From assembly GCA_037447655.1 (NCBI GenBank), contig JBBHKE010003261.1, positions 64,001 to 112,059 on the forward strand: a stretch of 48,059 nucleotides of DNA. The letters run 5' to 3'. Made by a program: the position numbers and the translations under genes. Below the pieces are notes generated by a model. It worked only from the letters and a program-made list of their open reading frames with translations. It ran no database searches and was not told where the DNA came from. The stretch comes from Zygnema cylindricum (taxonomy: Eukaryota; Streptophyta; Zygnematophyceae; Zygnematales; Zygnemataceae). Positions 10,479 through 21,300 of the stretch are shown here, piece after piece; position 1 is the first letter of the stretch; each line of letters begins with the position of its first letter.

Positions 10479-11527
10479 TAGTGTTGGGTATCGGGTAAAT
10501 TCATATCGCGATAATTTCGATATTCGATATATCGAATATTGATCGAGCAAACTCCTCGATATATTGTACCGGGACCAACACAAATTATCGCGATATATAT
10601 CGCAAAAAATGGGTGTCCGTACTGCTAAAGTACGGAAAACAGTACGGAAAATCGTACGGATCCCGTCCCCTCCCCCCCCCACTGAGTGCGCGCCACGGGG
10701 GGGAGGGGGGGGCAGAGGTCGCAAACGGTCAACCGAAACCGTGACCGACCGTTAACCGACCGCCCGCGCCGAATCTGGAACGGATTCGGTTGCCAAATTT
10801 TGGGGGCCGGGCAGTCGTGGTCGGTTAATTCACCAAAAAAAAAAAAGTCGGTTATGGTCAATCAAGCAAAAAACGAACAAAAATAAAATTTTTGTAGTGT
10901 CCATACAATCCAAAATGATTGTACTTTGTACTCTTTGGTATCGTGGAAGTACGTGAACCATGATTAGCGTCGCAAATCTAACACGACAATAACACTATCC
11001 ATTTCGCAAATCTTAGGGAACGCGACAAAGCATCGCAAATCTGACATGGTACTGTAGTAACACTTCATTTCACAAATCTTAGGGAACGCGATGAATCGTA
11101 ATTATTGGCTTATTCATACGTCGTACATTAATTAATTATGTACTTTTTTTGTTACGCGCGGGTACGGTTAGTCGCGAGAAATCGAGTTTCGATTAAATTT
11201 TATTTTCGTAAACGCCGGTTGGTTAACGGTTAACAATTTTGGAGCGTGACATAACTCGGTCGGGCGTCGGTTACTCACATTTTGAAAAAAAAAAAACGGT
11301 TGGTTTCGGTTATGTAAAATTTGGACTTTTGCGACCTCTGGGGAGGGGGGGTTGAAAAAAAATCGGGAAAAAAAAATCGGGAAAAAAAAATAGGAAAAAA
11401 AAATTAAAGTCGCATAAATATCCGGATATTTAGCTTCTAGGTACATGGATTCGATATATCGATTATCGGATACCTAAAATTCGATATATATCGAATATCG
11501 GCAATAGGTCTTCGATACCCAACAATA
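10479..11527. mobile_element. hAT-like element related to 7304-8141, with a nested hAT
   Basis: It starts TAGTGTTGGGTATCG at 10479 and ends CGATACCCAACAATA at 11527 (one mismatch in the terminal repeat). The first and last 100 bases are dense in CGATATATCG-like palindromes. The outer flanks (TTGAATAA before the MITE at 10291, TAATGAAT after 11527) do not form a clean TSD. About 630 bases of the interior are another hAT insert. There is no transposase frame. Confidence 0.6.
10713..11340. mobile_element. Nested hAT-type MITE with CAGAGGTCGCAAA termini
   Basis: It begins CAGAGGTCGCAAA at 10713 and ends TTTTGCGACCTCTG at 11340. CAGAGG-type termini are typical of Ac/Tip100-like hAT elements. It is inserted in a long G tract, and the G-rich sequence on both sides is consistent with an 8-base TSD blurred by slippage. 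The subterminal regions carry inverted GGTTAACGGTTAAC-like words. It is 628 bases with no coding capacity. Confidence 0.65.
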
Positions 11528-11613
11528 TAATGAATAGCATGATTGTCAGTCGTAGGTACACACCGGATGACGTACTAGTATACATCGGTTTGTAACCGGT
11601 TAAATGAGAAGCG

Positions 11614-11806
11614 CCCATCGTTATTAGAGTTCAACATTTTTCGGGCAGTCAAAGTACTTTTATTCATCACACAAATATTCGAATTTCATAGATGAGATCA
11701 TCACGATCGAAGGTTTCGATTGACCGCTTCAGAAAAAGTATCCAACTGTCAATTTCAAAGCTTAAAGCCTTTGACTGCCCGGAAAATGTAACTCAATAAC
11801 GATGGG
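11614..11806. mobile_element. Small MITE with about 40-base inverted repeats
   Basis: The left arm (11614-11653, starting CCCATCGTTATTAG) and right arm (11767-11806) are imperfect inverted copies. Both include GGGCAGTCAAAG at their inner ends. The whole unit is 193 bases and could fold into a long hairpin. No clear TSD is visible, so the superfamily is unknown. Confidence 0.65.
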
Positions 11807-12267
11807 CCGCGTAGTGGAGCAACAGAAGTTCAGTACAGAATCAGCTCAACCAAGTCTACGTGAAATCTTGTCAGAGACGACAGAGCATTAAATATTGTCT
11901 TTTTTGAGTCGTGGACACCTTTAGCTTCATTAACGTATGTCCATTTGCGGCTGACACGTTAGATACACCTGAGAAAGGTTTAAAAATTCTGCTTGACAGC
12001 TAGCCAAATGCACAAAACAACTGTGCTGAAAATATGCCGGCACAGTATGCTAACGACACTAGCCGTTACTACTTACACTAGCCGACATGATAGAGCCAAA
12101 ATGCCTAGTGGTCATTTGTCTAGAAATGGACGCGCTAAGCGTGTCATTTTGTGACATATGGCTGTACATCCAAGCAGGAAAGTACAGAATCGTAAATATT
12201 GTAGGGATGGTAATACCGAAGCCGCGAGCAAACATTTGAGCCTAGAACGTCATCCGTACATTTATAG
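11807..12267. other. Unassigned stretch
   Basis: About 460 bases between two MITEs. I see no open frame with protein-like character, no terminal repeats and no RNA gene signature. Confidence 0.4.
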
Positions 12268-12275
12268 TATAGAAC

Positions 12276-12731
12276 CATAGTTCAAAAGTAGGCATTTATT
12301 CGTAGGCCTTAAATAGGCGGCCTTTAGCGTAAGTTGTGCTACGGGCTTTCCATGTGATCTTCTTAGATCGCTACTTTGATCAGCGACCGTCCGATCGTTC
12401 GAATATGACGATAGTCCTATCGTAAGCTGTGTTATGGGCTTTCCATGTGATCTTCTTAGATCGCTACTTTGATCAGCGACCGTCCGATCGTCCAAATCTG
12501 ACGGTATAAATAAAAAGTACCTCAAAACTCACAGACAAATATTTTTTTGTCCAAATGTTTTTCAAAATTTAGACATGACATTTAATTCTCTATCGATCGA
12601 TGTGCAACTCAGCGCTGTTACTATTTTATTTCATTTTGCGACCAATACAATATGGGTCTTAAGGTAGTATTGTAAAAGTTACGTACAATAGGCATATTCT
12701 ATGGGCGACTTTCACCTACTTTAAAACTACG
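12276..12731. mobile_element. hAT-type MITE, 456 bases, 8-base TSD
   Basis: The terminal repeats are CATAGTTCAAAAGTAGG at the left and CCTACTTTAAAACTACG at the right. A perfect TSD TATAGAAC lies at 12268-12275 and 12732-12739. The body contains a 93-base tandem duplication. A shorter copy of the same family is at 12852-13117. There is no coding capacity. Confidence 0.85.
12328..12496. repeat. 93-base tandem duplication inside a MITE
   Basis: Two copies with a period of 93 bases (12328 and 12421), nearly identical over TTCCATGTGATCTTCTTAGA and the following GATCAGCGACCGTCCGATCG. The sister MITE at 12852-13117 has only one unit, so the duplication happened in this copy or its lineage. Confidence 0.85.
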
Positions 12732-12851
12732 TATAGAACAGGAGAATTGCTAAGCTGATGCTCCAACTTGCGACGTGGACGTCCTAAAAGGAAGCCGTAC
12801 GCAAATGTTCACTTGGCTTTGGAAAGAGGTTGTCCACTGAAACCCGTGAAT

Positions 12852-13117
12852 CATAGTTCAAAAGTAGGCTTTTTATGGTAGGCCTTTGGTAGGCGCAAGT
12901 TGTGTTATGGGCTTTTCATGTGATCTTCTTAGATCGCAACTTTGATCAGCGACCGTCCGATGACGCTTAATTCTATATCGAACGATGTGCAGCTCAACCC
13001 TGTTACTATTTTTTTTCATTTTGCGACCAAAACAATATGGGTCTCAAGGTCATATTGTATGTTTTGCGTACAATAGGCATATTATATGGGCGTAATTTCA
13101 CCTACTTTTGAACTATG
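12852..13117. mobile_element. hAT-type MITE, 266 bases, 8-base TSD
   Basis: The terminal repeats CATAGTTCAAAAGTAGG and CCTACTTTTGAACTATG are perfect inverses. The perfect TSD CCGTGAAT is at 12844-12851 and 13118-13125. It is the same family as 12276-12731, with a single internal unit. Confidence 0.87.
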
Positions 13118-13301
13118 CCGTGAATACTTCATATTCCGTATCAATGGGTCGCTAATATACTTAAACACCGGCTCTGACCAAGCGCGTGAAGAAATCCCTA
13201 GCGGGTGGGATAAGTACACATTTCTTGAGATGGCCATCCACGTGGCATCTCGCCGGTATCGATTTCGTCACCGTGGACGGGACCGTTTATGGGCTAACTG
13301 A

Positions 13302-13997
13302 GGGTGGACTTCCATTAGACGTCCCAGTAATTGTACGGAAAATTTTACTGAAGGGCGTGCCTTCCATTAGGTCGCGTCTGTAAACCTGCGTGGCTCATTC
13401 TGGTTGTTAACACGTAGGTTAATATTAGATGCTGAAAATTTTGAAAGAATCTTAGGATGCAAAGTCTGAACGCAATATCTGTAGGAGCGGAGGTAATATC
13501 CGTACCCACGGAGGAAATATTTGTACCATTGGAGGTAATTAATGACTCATATAGAGGGGCATTAAATGTACTACCCAAATTTCAAAACGCTACGACAAAA
13601 AGGCGGCGGCAAACTTTGATGGTGGGAGCGTGACGGGATAATTTCGGCAGATTCGCTGCCACCCTGGCGGAAGGCACATGGTCCTTGCGACGTGTACGCA
13701 CATACGCGCGCGCTCATCGTGGATTTTTTTGACCTTTTCTACGCGGCCTATTTTTACACGTTCGGTATTCGAGAACTGTCCTCCTTGTGCAGGGTCTTAA
13801 CAAACTGTAGGGTTGGTGACGTGGCGTCACAGATAAAAAGTGTAATTGAATCCGACGGTCCTAATTTACGCCTACAACCTTGGACAATTTTCTGTAATGT
13901 TGTTTTCGTTGAAAATAAAAAAATTATGTACGAACCTGTACGAAACGGTACGATCGTCAGTAAAAAACCCCACTTTTTCGCTAATGGAAGTCCACCC
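13302..13997. mobile_element. Non-autonomous DNA element with GGGTGGACTTCCATTAG termini
   Basis: The left end GGGTGGACTTCCATTAG (13302) and right end CTAATGGAAGTCCACCC (to 13997) are perfect inverses. Both are flanked by TGA (13299-13301 and 13998-14000), so a 3-base TSD is likely. Such a TSD would fit PIF/Harbinger or CACTA, and the termini are not CACTA, so Harbinger-like is the better guess. The overlapping frames at 13692-14082 show no transposase motif. Confidence 0.65.
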
Positions 13998-14023
13998 TGA
14001 GCCGACGATGTTTGAGGACTCCG

Positions 14024-15063
14024 TGCAATTCTGTGTCCTCCATTGGACTACAGAATACAGGAAGCCTCTAGATAGTGGTTAACTAACCCACTTTAAGCCA
14101 CGACCACTTCTGCCCAAGAAGGCAAACTGACAATTTGACTGCACCCCTGTACAGCCTGGACTCCCTTGAGTCCGTAGCAAAAAGAATCACTGAAAACGGC
14201 CAACCAGCCGATAAGTTATAGGGTGGCAAAGATGCCAATTTATACAAACTCTCAGAGAGAGGACTATCTACCTAAATTTTCCTAAGTCCTAGTTTTTCCT
14301 ACTTCCCTCTCACAGCTCCTATCTACTGCCTGTACGAACCAATCACAAAACTGTATAGTACAAGAAAGTACTACTGCCGATGTACTTTCTGTACGGCCTC
14401 TGTACGACACGGCCATTAAGTGGACGCGTGTCCACTTTCCACTCGTCCGTACGTTCCTCGGAATTCCCGCGACCGAATGATGTCTTCCCACGTGGCGCCA
14501 GGTCATGCCACGTCACTAAATGCCAAAATGACCATTCCGGGATTTCGGCGATGATGTGCGCCGTTAGATTTGACGCGAAATTCAATCTCGGCCGTAATAA
14601 ATACTTGCGCGATATTTGTTTCGCTGTCGAAACAAAATGCGCGATATCCATTTCAAACAAGTACAGTACTTCGTAATTTATAGAACTGTATCTATGTGTG
14701 GCGTTAAGGGTTTCAGTTAAATGAATCTAGTACATTACAATAGTTTAAATAGTAATGAAACCCTATATCTCCTAACGGACTTCTACGACAGACTGGTTAG
14801 AGCTAACGGCTACGCCGCGCTCTGCCGGTCGGGGGTTCGAGTCCTGCCGGACTCAACCTTTTGTTGAGAGTGGCTTAAGCCACTCTTTAGTCCTTCCTAT
14901 GGAGTTGAGGCAGCCATGGCTCCATTGCTCTCTCTCTCTCTCCTTCAGTGACTACAACAAGTATGGGGGCGAGAGAGAGAGAAGAGATAGAGGCAGGCTG
15001 CCTACATTTTCTTTTCTAATAAATTTAGACCTAGAAAATATACTAAAACTACTTATTTCAACA
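14024..15063 (-). mobile_element. Solo LTR of the copia clade, TSD CTCCG
   Basis: A 1,040-base LTR runs from TGCAATTCTG (14024) to TTTCAACA (15063), with TSD CTCCG at 14019-14023 and 15064-15068. Compared with the element at 28210 it lies in the opposite (minus) orientation. It keeps the GTAC array (14358-14405), the hairpin and ATG at its 3' end (14028-14054, ATG at 14043) and a tRNA-like segment. The absence of internal sequence and the intact TSD point to unequal LTR-LTR recombination. Confidence 0.88.
14791..14850 (+). repeat. tRNA-like segment with a B-box inside the LTR
   Basis: Antisense to the LTR, the sequence runs from GACTGGTTAGAGC (A-box-like) to GGTTCGAGTCC (14834-14844), a perfect match to the pol III B-box consensus, at about tRNA spacing. 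The T-arm does not pair well and no acceptor stem is evident, so this is not a functional tRNA. Related segments are antisense in the LTRs at 28428-28488 and 36948-37010, and weaker ones occur in the other LTRs. Confidence 0.5.
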
Positions 15064-16082
15064 CTCCGTACTATACTATAGAGTACCTACTTGAATTACT
15101 CGTAAGAAAGATCTTATTTCCAAAAACACGGTGGTGAAACCATGCAGGTGCAAAACATGATTGAAATGTACAAATTGTTAACGCCTATGAAAGGTTACAA
15201 ATGAAATCCTTACGGATTTAAAGCATAACAAAACGCAAAGCAAAATGAAAAAGTTGAAATTGAAAGCTACAAAAAACAAATACATATCTATAATAGTACT
15301 ACACCCTACTCAATGCCCTGAAAAAAAGGGTCATCGCCTATCAGTCTAGCAATATGGCACACCGAAGGTTAAAATTACGAAATCAATCTATGCGTGCCAG
15401 GTGACACGGCTTACATTTTCGAAGTCCACAAATATCATTGCCACCTTGCTCTGTCAACTAAGGGCCAACGCTCTAACAAGCTGAAGTTCGACGCGGATAC
15501 ATTGGTTGTATAAAATAAAACCGAGAAGGAGGGGAAAGGCTGTCAGGGCCTCACACTTCAACATCGCCGAGGGCAATCACGTACCAAATTGTCCAAAGAC
15601 CAAGTCAAAGGTTACAAATATCTCGAAAGTATAAGTGTGAATTTGTCAGATGGGTTTTGATGCGTAGTCTAGTTCTTGGAGATGGTTGCATCTCGAGTCA
15701 CGACGTCCATATGACACGATGAGCGTGCGGAAACATGTGCGATGGTAGGATTAGCGTGAATGCAAAAACACAAAATGCACGCGAGGGCCGCAAAATATCC
15801 CTAGATTGAGGGTGGAGTACGTCGACCCTTTCCTTTGTATTGTGTAACTTGCTTCGCTTCCCATCGTAAGTATATCTTTAACCATATTGCATATTTCTGT
15901 TCGCTCCTGTCTTGCGAGTAATAGAGAAACAGATGCCCCGCTGATTTATACTTTGAGTACAAATACAATGGGCTTGCTTGTAATAGGAGTGATGTTATAT
16001 GCAAAGACTCGCTCTCACTCACCTCCCGCGATTACTCACAAAGCTTTCATAATGCAATCTTCAAGGCATTCAAAATATGTTA
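15064..16082. other. About 1 kb with no recognisable feature
   Basis: Sequence between the solo LTR and the first copia nest. Short overlapping frames at 15801-16090 show no family motif. I see no inverted or direct terminal repeats. Confidence 0.45.
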
Positions 16083-16087
16083 TAAGA

Positions 16088-17277
16088 TGAAATTCTATGG
16101 GCTCCATTGCCCACAAAATTCGCAGATCCAAAAGAAGCTAATCTAGATAGTGCCGACTACAAGTTGATATAAACCCAAATAAATGATCCCTTGACAATAA
16201 GAACCCCAATATACCTTCAACCCTGTGAAGAGAAGACCTTCTGTGTGCTCAGTTCCACCACAAAATGCAAAGCTTCAATATGTGTTTTGGACAATATTCC
16301 CCACTTGACTTTCCCACTGAATAAGTGCCACCATGGCACGCAAAGACTCTAACCGACTACACCCTTGTGTAGCTTGGACTCCCCTGAGTGGGCAGCAAAA
16401 AGAATCACTGAATTTTCTCACCCGAGCATTAAGTTATGGCTGGTCAAAGATGACCTTTATAGTTACAAGCTCTCTTAGAGAGAGAGGTACCTAAATATTA
16501 ATAAGTCTCGGTCTGCCTACTCACGACTACCTACTACTAAACCCTAGTCCAATAGGAACACTATATAGTACAAGAAGGTACAACAGGCGATGTACTTATT
16601 GTACGACCATTGTACGACAAGGTCTACAAGGTGACACGTGTCAAATCGGAAGCCATGGTTCCTCCTCCCATCTTCTCCGGTATCAAATAATGTGGCGCCA
16701 CGTGGCACCGCGTGACACTATCTCCGTATGCCGCCAAAAAGCTCACTTCGCGTGGCGGCTATAATGCCGGCCGTCCGATCAAAACATATTTTACACGGTT
16801 CACATTCGCGTACATGCAGAAATTGCTCCTTCTGGTTAGTCTGTTGTTAATTAGCTGTTGCGGTAATGTTTATGTATTTATAAAACCCGTCACGTGTATC
16901 GTTTCGATAACGCCTTATTGGTTAAGGCTTACCTCTACAAATATAACCACAGACCATGGTTCAAATCTGGTCTAGATCAGGTTTTGGTTATTTGTTAGTT
17001 TGTTAGAACTCTCTTCTTGTACACTTATAAATATCTATTGTACCCTACACATACCACCGTTTACTCTAAGCTATAGGCTAAAGCTAACGTCTCTTTTAGG
17101 ATGTAGGTACCAGAATCAAATCCTTGAACCGTCTCAACCATTTTGGTGCAAACTACGAATTAGCCTATCCTCTTTAGACAGCCATGGCTCCAGCTCTCTC
17201 TCTGGTCTTCAATGACTGCAACAAGTATGGGGACCGGAGAGAGTTGAGCGAGAAGCAGGTTGCCTTTGCTGACTTAC
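16088..17277 (-). repeat. Element 2 3' LTR, main part (rest at 23734-23781)
   Basis: Collinear with 25782-26970 at about 98% identity by eye. It starts TGAAATTCTATGGG. The element 1 insertion point is at CTTAC (17273-17277), repeated at 23729-23733, after which the remaining 48 bases to TTTCAACA follow. Confidence 0.9.
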
Positions 17278-17586
17278 TGTAACTCTGAGACCTCCATAAG
17301 TCCTCAGAGTGGACAGCTTCCAAGAAGCCTCTAGGATAATCCTGACCCCTTTGTGTTTAAGCAAAAATAACTGCCACCCTGGCAGACAAAAACGCTGACC
17401 AACTTTACCCCTGTGAAGACAAGACTCCCCTGAGTCGATATCAAAAAGAATCTCTGAATTTGCTCCCCTGAGCAGTAAGTTATGGAGGGTCAAAGTTGAC
17501 CTTTTGTACAGAAGCTCTCTGGGAGAGAGGGTCCGATCTTCTAATTTTTCTAAGTCCTATCTCTCTCACAAACTCTATCTACTGAT

Positions 17587-17661
17587 GTACGGAACCAATC
17601 AGAATTGAGTTCCGTACGCAAAAGTACAGCTGCCGGTGTACTTTATGTACGGACATTGTAC
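17587..17661 (-). promoter_or_regulatory. GTAC array in the element 1 LTR
   Basis: GTAC cores begin at 17614, 17624, 17638, 17647 and 17658 (steps 10, 14, 9, 11), with an extra one at 17587. GTAC is the core bound by plant SBP-box factors, including the copper regulators SPL7 and CRR1. The same steps occur in the other LTRs: 14358-14405, 26263-26310, 28834-28881, 35733-35780 and 41198-41245. A role in transcription is inferred. Confidence 0.6.
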
Positions 17662-17861
17662 GACATGGCCAAAATGTCGACACATGTCAAATCCGGATTC
17701 GGTGCCATAATCTCCGGAGATTCCACAATCCAACGGAATTTCGCCACGCGTCATCCGATGTGGCGATGGCCACAAACCGCCGAAATCTTCCTCCGCGATC
17801 TCGGCGCTAATCTCGGCCGTCCGATTAAATTCGGATTTAATCGTAGCCGTAATAAATACAT

Positions 17862-17898
17862 GCGCGGTATTTGTTTCATTTACGAAACAAATGCGCGG
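17862..17898. repeat. Hairpin-forming inverted repeat in the LTR
   Basis: The arms ATTTGTTTC (17869-17877) and GAAACAAAT (17884-17892) are perfect inverses, extended outward by GCGCG words. A matching hairpin with partly different sequence lies at 14605-14643 in the solo LTR. Confidence 0.6.
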
Positions 17899-18340
17899 TA
17901 CTGATTTATGTCCGTACCGTAAGTCGTACATTATATATTACTGGATCTATGTATCCCGTAATTCATTGCAGTTAAATGGTTTATCGCACGCATAACCATT
18001 TAAATAAATATCAAACTATATGCTATGTAACACTACCGCTAGACTTAACGGCTAAGGCTACCGGCTATTTCCTATCTGCCGGCCGGTAGGTACATGGATC
18101 AAATCCTGCCGCCGACACATACCTTTTAATTTAAATAAACAAACCCTAACATAAAATTCCCGTAAACCTCAGGATAGCCAAGGTAGCCATGGCTCTAGCT
18201 TCCTCTCCAATTTCTCAGTGACTGCGACAAGTTTGAGAGTTGGAGAGAGAAGTTAGAGATAGACTTCCTCGACTTCTATATTTCTTTTCAGACCTAGAAA
18301 ATACTAATAAAACCATTAGTTTCTACACTCCCCTTATTTT

Positions 18341-21300
18341 CTAGTCAATCTTTAATTTCAGACCACACTTCTCCCTGCAAAAAATTAGCTTAGGGGAAGC
18401 CACAGGTTTGGTCATCATATCTGCTACCATCTCACTATCTGGTCTGTACTCTAAACTGATTATTTTGTTTTCTACTTTCTATCTAACAAAGCTGAGTCTG
18501 ATGTCCATGTGTTTGGCTTTAAAATGGTGTTTAGGATTGGCAGAAATAGCGATTGCTGCCTGATTATCACAAAATATTTTCTGCACACCACTCTTAAGGT
18601 GACCAAGCTCACCAAGCAAAGACTTGACCCACATCAATTCTTTTACAGCAGAGCAAGAGGCCATATACTCAGCCTCCATGGTGGACTGAGCAATAACCTT
18701 TTGCTGTTTGCTACTCCAACAGCAAGCCCCATCACCCACATATAATACATATCCAGAAGTACATCTCCTCATCGGAGCATCACCATAACTGGCATCACTC
18801 CAAGTAGTGATGTCAGTATTCTCCCCTCCCAAATGCAACCATAGATCTCTAGTTCCTACCAAGTATCTAAGGACTCTCTTAGCTGCCTCCCAATCCTTCT
18901 TAGTGGGAGCATTTAGACTTCTACTCAACACTCCTACAGCTGCAGCTAAATCCGGCCGGGTACAATTCATAAAATAGATTAGACTTCCCACTACTTGCCT
19001 GTAAGGAATAGTCTGCATGAACTTCTGTTCATCAGGAGATAATTCCTCGTCTAAGACTATGACTCCTTCTTCCTCACTCCCCTCACTTCCCTTCTTCAAC
19101 TCCATTGGAGTTGTACAACTATTAGCTTTATCCATTTGAAATTTTTCAAGCATGTTCCCTATTGCTTCTTTTTGAGTCAATCTTATAATTTTCCTTTTTC
19201 GGTCTCTCTCTACTTGAATTCCCAAAATATATCTTGCTTCTCCCATATCCTTCATTTCAAATCTCCCCTTAAGATCGGTTTTCAGTTTGTTAATTTTTTC
19301 CATTGATTTACTTAATACAAGCAAATCATCAACATAAATTGCAATAAATATCAAACCTTCCTCATCTTCGAAAACATAGATTGAGTGATCTGAGCTGATC
19401 CGAATATATCCCAGACCGGTAAGAAACTCATCAAGCTTCTTATTCCATTGTCGAGGTGCCTGTTTCAAACCATAAAGAGATTTAATCAGCCGGCATACCT
19501 TACTCTCCTCTCCTTCCTCCACAAACCCTTCGGGTTGTCGCATGAAGATCTCCTCTTCCAATTCTCCATGGAAAAAGGTTGTTTTGATGTCCATCTGGTG
19601 CACTTCCATGTCTTCCGCCGCCGCTAAACTGAGAAGTATGCGGACGGAGGGAAATCTGACCACCGGGGCAAAGGTTTCCTCGTAGTCAATTCCTTCCTTT
19701 TGTGTAAATCCCTTTGCCACTAATCTGGCCTTGTAGCGCTCGATTGTGTTATCTAGGTTCAGTTTTAGTTTGAAAACCCACTTACAACCGATTGGTTTTC
19801 GGTTAGGTGGACAGTCCACCAGCTCCCAAGTATCGGCTGCCATGATTGAAGCCATCTCCTCATTGATGGCTGTCTTCCACCGGTTTCTTTCTGGACAAGT
19901 CATCGCCTCTCCATAAGTTTGAGGTTCATCTTGATGAGATAGTTTAGTTACCTTGTTATTAACCTGTTTTTCTTGCAGTCTTTTGCTACTTCTCCTCCCC
20001 CCCTCAAAATCTGAGGCCGGAATAGATGGTTCTCGTGGATTCTTTCGAACAAACTCGGCTTCTCCCCTATCCCTTGATTCCGAATCAATTTCCACCACAT
20101 CTTTCGCTTCGAGTAGAGTTGTCACTGGAGTTTCCACAGCCGAGTCCTTTTCAGTCTGATTTGTTCCTGCAAGAATGTCATCTTCTCTAAAACCTGGATA
20201 GTTAGGAAGCTCAAAGTCATCGGAATTTTCTGACTCAAATCTGATTTTTACTGACTTCGTATATTTGAAGGGATCTACAGACTTTCCTTCATCCATAACT
20301 ACTAGATGCTTTACTAAGATTATATCTTCCCTTTTTAGATCATAAACTCTATATCCTTTAACATCTTCATCATATCCTAATAAGTATCCTGGTTTTCCTT
20401 TAGGATCTAGCTTCCAATTGGACCGATCAGTATCTAGACTGAACACTTGACTGCCGAAAACCTTTAAGTGAGATATGTCTGGTTTCCGGCCTCTCCATCT
20501 CTCATAAGGTGTTTGCTCTTTTATAGCTGAAGTAAGAACTCTATTCTTGAGGTAATTAGCACAGTTCATTGCTTCTGCCCAAAACCTTTTCCCTATCCTT
20601 TTATCTGACAACATACTTCTAGCACTATCACTTAGTGTTCTATTTAACCTCTTAGCTACCCCATTCTGTTCAGGATTTTCTGGAACTGTCTTTTGGTGTT
20701 GAACCCCATCTTCCCTCAGAAAATCCTCAAACTGGTTAGAAGTATACTCTCCACCATTGTCACTCCTTACTCTCTTGATTGGAGTTTCATGGAGTTTTTC
20801 GCTCCATGCTTTATATTGTCTAAAACAATCCTCAGCTTCGGACTTGTTTTTCAAAAAATATACCCGAGAATACCGAGACCAATCATCAGTTATAGTCATC
20901 ATAAATCTCTTCCCCCCCGGTGAGGGCACTTTAGCCGGTCCCCAAATATCTGTGTGTACTAGATCTAGAATTTTTTCTCCCTTATAGGTGGCTGACTTAG
21001 GAAAGGGTAATCTGTGTGCTTTACCTTGAGCACATCCACTACAATCACTTATATCATCACTTTCACTGAACTGAATCCCTTCCACTACTCCCATCTTTTT
21101 CATCTCTCTTAACTTATCTAGATTCACATGCCCAAGCCTCTTATGCCACATCATAATATCATGAACACCCGTATAATAAAGTTTCTTCTTTTCATTACTT
21201 AAGATCAGCCTAAACATCCCATGGCTACCTTTCTCAGCAATGAAATAGACATCCTCCTCAAAACTAGCAGTAAAGACTCCTTCCCTAGGGCTAGTGAAAA

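Larger units (their letters stand above)
17278..18327 (-). repeat. Element 1 3' LTR
   Basis: 1,050 bases, TGTAACTCTG to TTTCTACA. It is nearly identical to 22679-23728. It contains five evenly placed GTAC cores (17614-17661) with a sixth at 17587, a CCAAT-type box (CCAATC at 17595), and a hairpin at 17862-17898. Confidence 0.93.

Noticed and set aside
14791-14850. A true tRNA gene in the LTR
   Set aside because: The B-box is perfect, but the T-arm pairs poorly, there is no acceptor stem or clear anticodon arm, and it lies within a mobile LTR.
17599-17931. A 110-codon frame on the minus strand inside the element 1 LTR, repeated identically at 23000-23332
   Set aside because: It is duplicated only because the two LTRs are copies of each other. 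The frame is not kept in the other LTR subfamilies and has no protein family features.
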